In this document: positions 24,762 to 28,266 of the stretch, one piece after another | Layout: each line of letters begins with the position of its first letter | Numbering within the stretch: position 1 is the stretch's first letter | Assembly (NCBI GenBank): GCA_964593905.1 | Contig: CAZQLE010000020.1 | Coordinates: 1 to 28,266, forward strand | Reading direction: 5' to 3' | Source of the DNA: CAZQLE01 sp964593905 | GTDB taxonomy: Bacteria > Chloroflexota > Anaerolineae > Anaerolineales > Anaerolineaceae | DNA: 28,266 nt | Position numbers and translations under genes: made by a program | The notes under the pieces: generated by a model | The model's input: only the letters and a program-made list of their open reading frames with translations | Database searches by the model: none | Told to the model about the DNA's origin: nothing

Positions 24762-25299
24762 GTGTGCGCCATTCGTCTTCCAGAATTGCCATAAGATAGC
24801 TGCTCCAATACTGTTCACCGACCCGGCGAAAATCGCGGATATGACCTTCAATTTGGAAGCCGCAGCGCTGGTAGCAATGGACGGCAGACAGGTTGAAATC
24901 AAACACGCGCAGTTCAACGCGGTGCAGGTGCAGTTCGTCAAAAGCAATTTTCAACACTGCGGCAACCATCGCTTCGCCAATTCCCTTGCCGCGCAGATCT
25001 GGTTCGCCGACCAGCACTTTTGAGAGCATGACCGCATTATTGCGGTAATCGATATTGTTCAGTTCAATGTGCCCCACCACGCGGTCATTTTCATTCAACA
25101 CAACTTTATAGATCTTGCGAATGGGGCGGTCTCCCAGCGCACCGGCCAGATTGTCTTCCAATTGGAGCTCAGTCAGGGGAAATGTGAAATAGACCCCCGA
25201 CCAGAGCACCATGAATTCGGCCGACGGTACCCACTGGATTAAGCGGGCAAAGTCTGCGCGGGTAAACGGTTCAAGACGAATCAGGTTGCGATCAGGCAT
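24733..25299 (-). CDS. GNAT-family N-acetyltransferase (RimJ/RimL-like)
   Basis: Predicted acetyl-CoA-dependent N-acetyltransferase, 188 residues. The acetyl-CoA pyrophosphate loop is GEPDLRGKGIGEAM (Arg103-Gly104-Lys105-Gly106-Ile107-Gly108), followed by the motif B-like NLSAVHCYQRCGFQIEG. The layout matches the RimJ/RimL subgroup, which acetylates protein N-termini, antibiotics or small amines; the substrate is unknown. The ATG at 25299 has GGAGA a few bases upstream. It overlaps the glycosyltransferase 3' end by 19 bp and is the last gene of this minus-strand group. Confidence 0.92.
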   Translation of the reverse strand: MPDRNLIRLEPFTRADFARLIQWVPSAEFMVLWSGVYFTFPLTELQLEDNLAGALGDRPIRKIYKVVLNENDRVVGHIELNNIDYRNNAVMLSKVLVGEPDLRGKGIGEAMVAAVLKIAFDELHLHRVELRVFDFNLSAVHCYQRCGFQIEGHIRDFRRVGEQYWSSYLMAILEDEWRTLNRASIPMA

Positions 25300-26390
25300 T
25301 TTGTCTCCAAGAATTGTGCGATTTTATCTGCGCCATTGACGGCAGCCGGAGGGCGGCGGGGATAATCGAGCAGGCGCATTACCGGCGCTTCCCAGTCTCC
25401 CTGAACAAAAGCCTCTTCATCGATCTGGATTCCCATATGCTGTTGGTTTAAATATTCTGCCAGCACGGGCGATTCGCGAAAATTGGAGCGGACGATAAAG
25501 CCGAACGGCGCCCCGCTGCGATATACCTCGGCGATGGTGCTGTAGCCTGCTTTGCCAATGACAACATCACAGGCGTGGATTAGATCGGGGTGGTAAAAAC
25601 GGGAATGATGGGGGATCAACAGGGTGTGATCATGTTTTTCGTATGTCTGGCTGCCGCCGGGAATGACATAATAGACCTCACGCGGAGCGCGGATGCGGTC
25701 GAGGTGTGCAAAAACCTCGGGGATGCCGCCCATGGTCACCAGCACCAGCCTGGCATCTGCGGGGATGTTCAGCTCAGCGCGGGTTTGTGCGGCAGATTTG
25801 CGCGGTTCGCGACTGGCGGGCGGGGCAAGCAGCGCAGCATTGGGGACCATGTTGCAGACCGGTTCGGTCTGTATGTGGAAATCTGCCAGGGTATTGATGG
25901 TTTGAATCTGGTGGATGAGTTCGGCCCACTGAGGGGATTCTGGCTGATAAATTTCGTATATCTAATCCCAGGTGAAATTTTCGATCAGCACCGAAGGAAT
26001 ATCAGCCCTCCGGGCGCTTAAGATTCCTAGGGGTGAAACATCTGCCACCACCAGTTTTATGCCCAAGCGAGTCAACTGCCCGGCCAGTTGAACCTGGTCT
26101 GTTTGGATCTGTTGCAAAAAGGCGGTAAGCTGCTGCCGGGTGAGGGGCAGGTTTTGTGTCATTGGGGTGGTTTGCACCAGGCCAACATCACTTTGCCAGG
26201 TGTGGTAGGTAAAGCCATCCTGCAGGGCTTCATCAAAAAACCAGCGCGGGGTCTGTGTATACAGATGAAAATGAAGCTGAGGGTTTTGCCTGCGCCAGGC
26301 AGCCATAATTGCGCAAGAGCGGGCTGCGTGGCCAAAGCCGTGTGAAGAGATAAACCAGGCTATAGACGAGCTGTTTTGGAGAGATTGCAT
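25281..26390 (-). pseudogene. GT-B glycosyltransferase (MurG/GT1-like) interrupted by an in-frame amber codon
   Basis: Predicted sugar transferase, 369 codons if read through. The N-terminal domain begins with SSHGFGHAARS, the Gly-rich loop of GT-B enzymes. The C-terminal domain has VLVTMGGIPEV, the acceptor/nucleotide motif DVVIGKAGYSTIAEVYRSGAPF and a conserved-looking end. At codon 143 a TAG (25962-25964) separates ENFTWD from IYEIYQPESPQWAEL in the same frame. TGG would give FTWDWIYE, so a single G-to-A change (or base-call error) explains it. No good ribosome site precedes the ATG at 25850 that could restart translation. Either the gene is recently inactivated or the base is wrong. It follows the YbaK gene by three bases. 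Confidence 0.85.
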
Positions 26391-26393
26391 GTT

Positions 26394-26873
26394 TTAAGAG
26401 TCCGCAAAGAGATCTACCAAGGTATAGCCATTGAGGGCCTGGAGCAGATCACTGGTTTTAAGAATGATGGCCGTGTTAGACCGGCAGGCTCCCAGTGAGA
26501 TTTCTTCGTGTTGAACAATGCGCCGGTCGATTAAAATCTTGAGCGCTGCCGGCAGCCCAAACGGTGTGACCGTACCCGGCCGGCAGCCGGTAATTTGTAA
26601 GACTTCTTCATCGGTTGCCATCGTCACCCGTGAGGTTTGCAGCAGCGTGCGCAGACGCTTCCAGGGAATTTGTTCGGGGCCAGAGGCCAGGACCATGACA
26701 AACACGCCATCTGAAAGCCGGAAAAGCAGGCTGCGGATAATTTGCGCGGGCTGCTGAGCGCGTTCTTCAGCGGCCTGCTGCAAAGAATGGACTGTGTTTT
26801 GATGGACAAATACCCGATGGGGAATGTGATGAGCTGTGAGATATCGGGTTGCCTGGGTATCGATGGTCTCCAT
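26394..26873 (-). CDS. YbaK/ProX-type aminoacyl-tRNA deacylase domain protein
   Basis: YbaK and ProX proteins hydrolyse mischarged tRNAs such as Ala- or Cys-tRNA(Pro). The 159-residue protein is a single YbaK domain: SLQQAAEERAQQPAQIIRSLLFR (about 30-52), FVMVLASGPEQIPWKRL, and the loop TGCRPGTVTPFGLP (about 95-108). Arg47 occupies the position of a Lys (KTLLF/KSLLF) that is important in E. coli YbaK, so substrate or efficiency may differ. It lies seven bases after the hydroxylase gene and three before the glycosyltransferase. A weak ribosome site suggests coupling. Confidence 0.9.
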   Translation of the reverse strand: METIDTQATRYLTAHHIPHRVFVHQNTVHSLQQAAEERAQQPAQIIRSLLFRLSDGVFVMVLASGPEQIPWKRLRTLLQTSRVTMATDEEVLQITGCRPGTVTPFGLPAALKILIDRRIVQHEEISLGACRSNTAIILKTSDLLQALNGYTLVDLFADS

Positions 26874-26880
26874 AAATGAC

Positions 26881-27516
26881 TTAATCTACCGGGCGGGTGT
26901 GAAAAATAATATCCCAGAGGGGTGAGCTGACCCCGTAGCGTTGGTTGGGCGTTTTGTAATGGTGCTGCATATGATAGCGTTTGATGAATTTTAGATAACC
27001 ACTTCGCATAGGAAAATGATGGGTGGCATAATGGGTTAGATCGTAGATCAAATAACCGACCAGAAAGCCCGCGAAGGTGGCATAAAACCATACCTCAGCG
27101 CCAAACAGGGTAACAAAGAGCAAATAAAAGAGGACGAAGAAAATGGCGGCCAGGGGAATGCTGACCACCAGCGGCATCACCAGGCGGGTTTTGCATTGTG
27201 GCTGGGCATGATGCACGCCGTGAAAGAGGAAAAAGACTTTCTCCTGGCGGGGCGTTTTGGGTTGGTAGTGAAATAAAAAGCGGTGCAGGGTGTATTCGGT
27301 CAGCGTCCAGACAAATAATCCGGCCAGAAAACCAGCCGGCACGCGAACAAGATTAATCCCATCGGCAAGCTGAAAACTGTGTATCAACAGCCATGCTGCA
27401 ATTGGGGTCCAAAACATAACCACGACCCACGGGCTGATATGGGTAAAAAATTCCATAAAATCTGATTTAAATAATCGAATCGGGGTGTCGGAATGATCAA
27501 TTGGAAAATGAGCCAT
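26881..27516 (-). CDS. Fatty acid hydroxylase / sterol desaturase family membrane protein
   Basis: Di-iron membrane oxygenase of the fatty acid hydroxylase superfamily, most like FA2H-type fatty acid 2-hydroxylases (212-residue-scale catalytic unit, no cytochrome b5 domain). The His ligands are visible: HRFLFH (78-83), HGVHH (99-103), HYATHH (162-167) and HMQHH (182-186), among four hydrophobic helices (about 28-48, 57-73, 112-138, 143-160). It probably hydroxylates an acyl chain of a membrane or sphingolipid-like lipid using O2, implying at least some aerobic metabolism (inference). AAAGGTGA precedes the ATG. It leads a tight four-gene group with YbaK, the glycosyltransferase and GNAT. Confidence 0.93.
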   Translation of the reverse strand: MAHFPIDHSDTPIRLFKSDFMEFFTHISPWVVVMFWTPIAAWLLIHSFQLADGINLVRVPAGFLAGLFVWTLTEYTLHRFLFHYQPKTPRQEKVFFLFHGVHHAQPQCKTRLVMPLVVSIPLAAIFFVLFYLLFVTLFGAEVWFYATFAGFLVGYLIYDLTHYATHHFPMRSGYLKFIKRYHMQHHYKTPNQRYGVSSPLWDIIFHTRPVD

Positions 27517-27568
27517 AATTCACCTTTTTTGTTAAATGGAAGATTTTTCCAAGTATAGCAGATAAGAC

Positions 27569-28266
27569 TTAAATAATTCCCTTAAGAAATTGTTCAACCT
27601 GGGCTTCATATGCTTTGCGATTCTGCCAGTAGGTTTCAATATGGTTCCCGTTGGGCGCCAGGTAAAGCTGTCTGGGCCCTGTTTTTTTGGCGTTGAATAG
27701 ATCCATTGACATTTGAGCGGGAATATAGGTATCCATCTGGGTGTGGACAAACAGGATGGGCGCCTTGATTTTAGCGACTGCGCCGATGGGTTCAATATCG
27801 GTGAACTTCATCCCCGCTAATAGCTGACAAAAGAAGCTGCCGATCTGTATAAAAGGAAAAGCCGGCAGATGGAATTCCTGCCGTATCCGGTAGGCAACCT
27901 GCATGGAGAGCCTGGAAAACGAGCAATCGGAAATGATGAATGCCACGCGTGGATCAATGGTGCCATGTTGCAAAGCGATGGCGGCTCCCAATGATTCACC
28001 CATCGAACCGATTGTGCCGATACCGCCGAGCCGGTTCAAACACCAGTCGACCAGAGTTTGCAGATCGTGTTTTTCATAAAAACCAAATGTGCAGTTTGCC
28101 CCCCCGCTTTTGCCGTGATAGCGCAAATCATAAATCAAGACATTGAAACCCTGTTTTTGAAAAATGGGGATGTATTTTGCCATACCCAGGCGGGTGTAGG
28201 TGATGCCATGCGAAAGAATAACGGTTTTGTTGGATGCGGCGATGGGGAAATAGGTAGCCGAAAGGG
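27569..28266 (-). CDS. Alpha/beta hydrolase, N-terminus cut by the window edge
   Basis: Predicted serine hydrolase of the alpha/beta fold (Hydrolase_4/YqkD-like), partial. The frame is open through base 28266: the sequence upstream of the first in-window ATG (28183) reads ATYFPIAASNKTVILSHGITYTRLG, with the HG oxyanion motif, so the gene begins outside the window. Downstream are YDLRYHGKSGG, the nucleophile elbow GESLG, an Asp in QMDTYIP and a His in NGNHIETY, giving a plausible Ser-Asp-His triad. The substrate is unknown; an ester or lipid is possible. It is on the same strand as, and 52 bp upstream of, the fatty acid hydroxylase gene. Confidence 0.9.
   Translation of the reverse strand, partial: LSATYFPIAASNKTVILSHGITYTRLGMAKYIPIFQKQGFNVLIYDLRYHGKSGGANCTFGFYEKHDLQTLVDWCLNRLGGIGTIGSMGESLGAAIALQHGTIDPRVAFIISDCSFSRLSMQVAYRIRQEFHLPAFPFIQIGSFFCQLLAGMKFTDIEPIGAVAKIKAPILFVHTQMDTYIPAQMSMDLFNAKKTGPRQLYLAPNGNHIETYWQNRKAYEAQVEQFLKGII

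Noticed and set aside
27532..27795. Minus-strand 87-aa frame within the alpha/beta hydrolase
   Set aside because: It is an out-of-frame shadow of the hydrolase 3' region with no supporting motif.

Overview
The window looks like one scaffold piece of an uncultured bacterium, most likely Chloroflexota and probably class Anaerolineae. This is inferred from gene content: Thr/Pro-rich 'TPTATP'-type linkers in secreted proteins, lipoproteins with such linkers, frequent TTG starts and moderately high GC. No rRNA or marker was available to prove it. The assembly has visible flaws: an exact 54-base palindrome at the left edge, a 10-N gap inside recJ, a one-base frameshift at a homopolymer in an ABC transporter, and an in-frame amber codon in a glycosyltransferase.

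Layout. 1-1169 (+): C-terminal third of SMC, ending at a bidirectional terminator. 1270-3667 (-): rpsF-ssb-rpsR, a terminator-like hairpin, then a membrane-anchored parvulin-type prolyl isomerase. 3668-4014: a gene-free stretch with a structured rpsF leader, a terminator for the recJ operon and a perfect 19-bp inverted repeat. 4015-13605 (-): one tightly packed run of seven genes, in transcription order two lipoproteins, a DEDDh exonuclease, an AddB-like degenerate superfamily 1 motor, a UvrD/AddA-like helicase, a free-standing Fe-S RecB/AddB-type nuclease and RecJ. 13850-15783 (-): an ABC exporter broken by a frameshift. 15874-17361 (-): a membrane-anchored class A beta-lactamase-like serine hydrolase. 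17481-23645 (+): a small unknown protein, Tex, and two ABC half-transporters forming an asymmetric heterodimer. 23657-24761: divergent NUDIX hydrolase and YigZ/IMPACT genes. 24733-27516 (-): fatty acid hydroxylase, YbaK-type deacylase, glycosyltransferase interrupted by TAG, and a GNAT acetyltransferase. 27569-28266 (-): an alpha/beta hydrolase cut by the right edge.

The most notable system is the DNA-end-processing operon. AddAB normally packs two motor-like subunits and two nuclease domains into two large proteins. Here the parts are separate polypeptides: one intact motor without a nuclease, one motor-like protein with a damaged Walker B and no nuclease, and one stand-alone four-cysteine nuclease that matches the AddB C-terminal domain. 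A DnaQ-like exonuclease and RecJ flank them, with overlapping or nearly touching reading frames. The likely role is recombinational repair of double-strand breaks (inference); defence against foreign DNA is possible but unproven.
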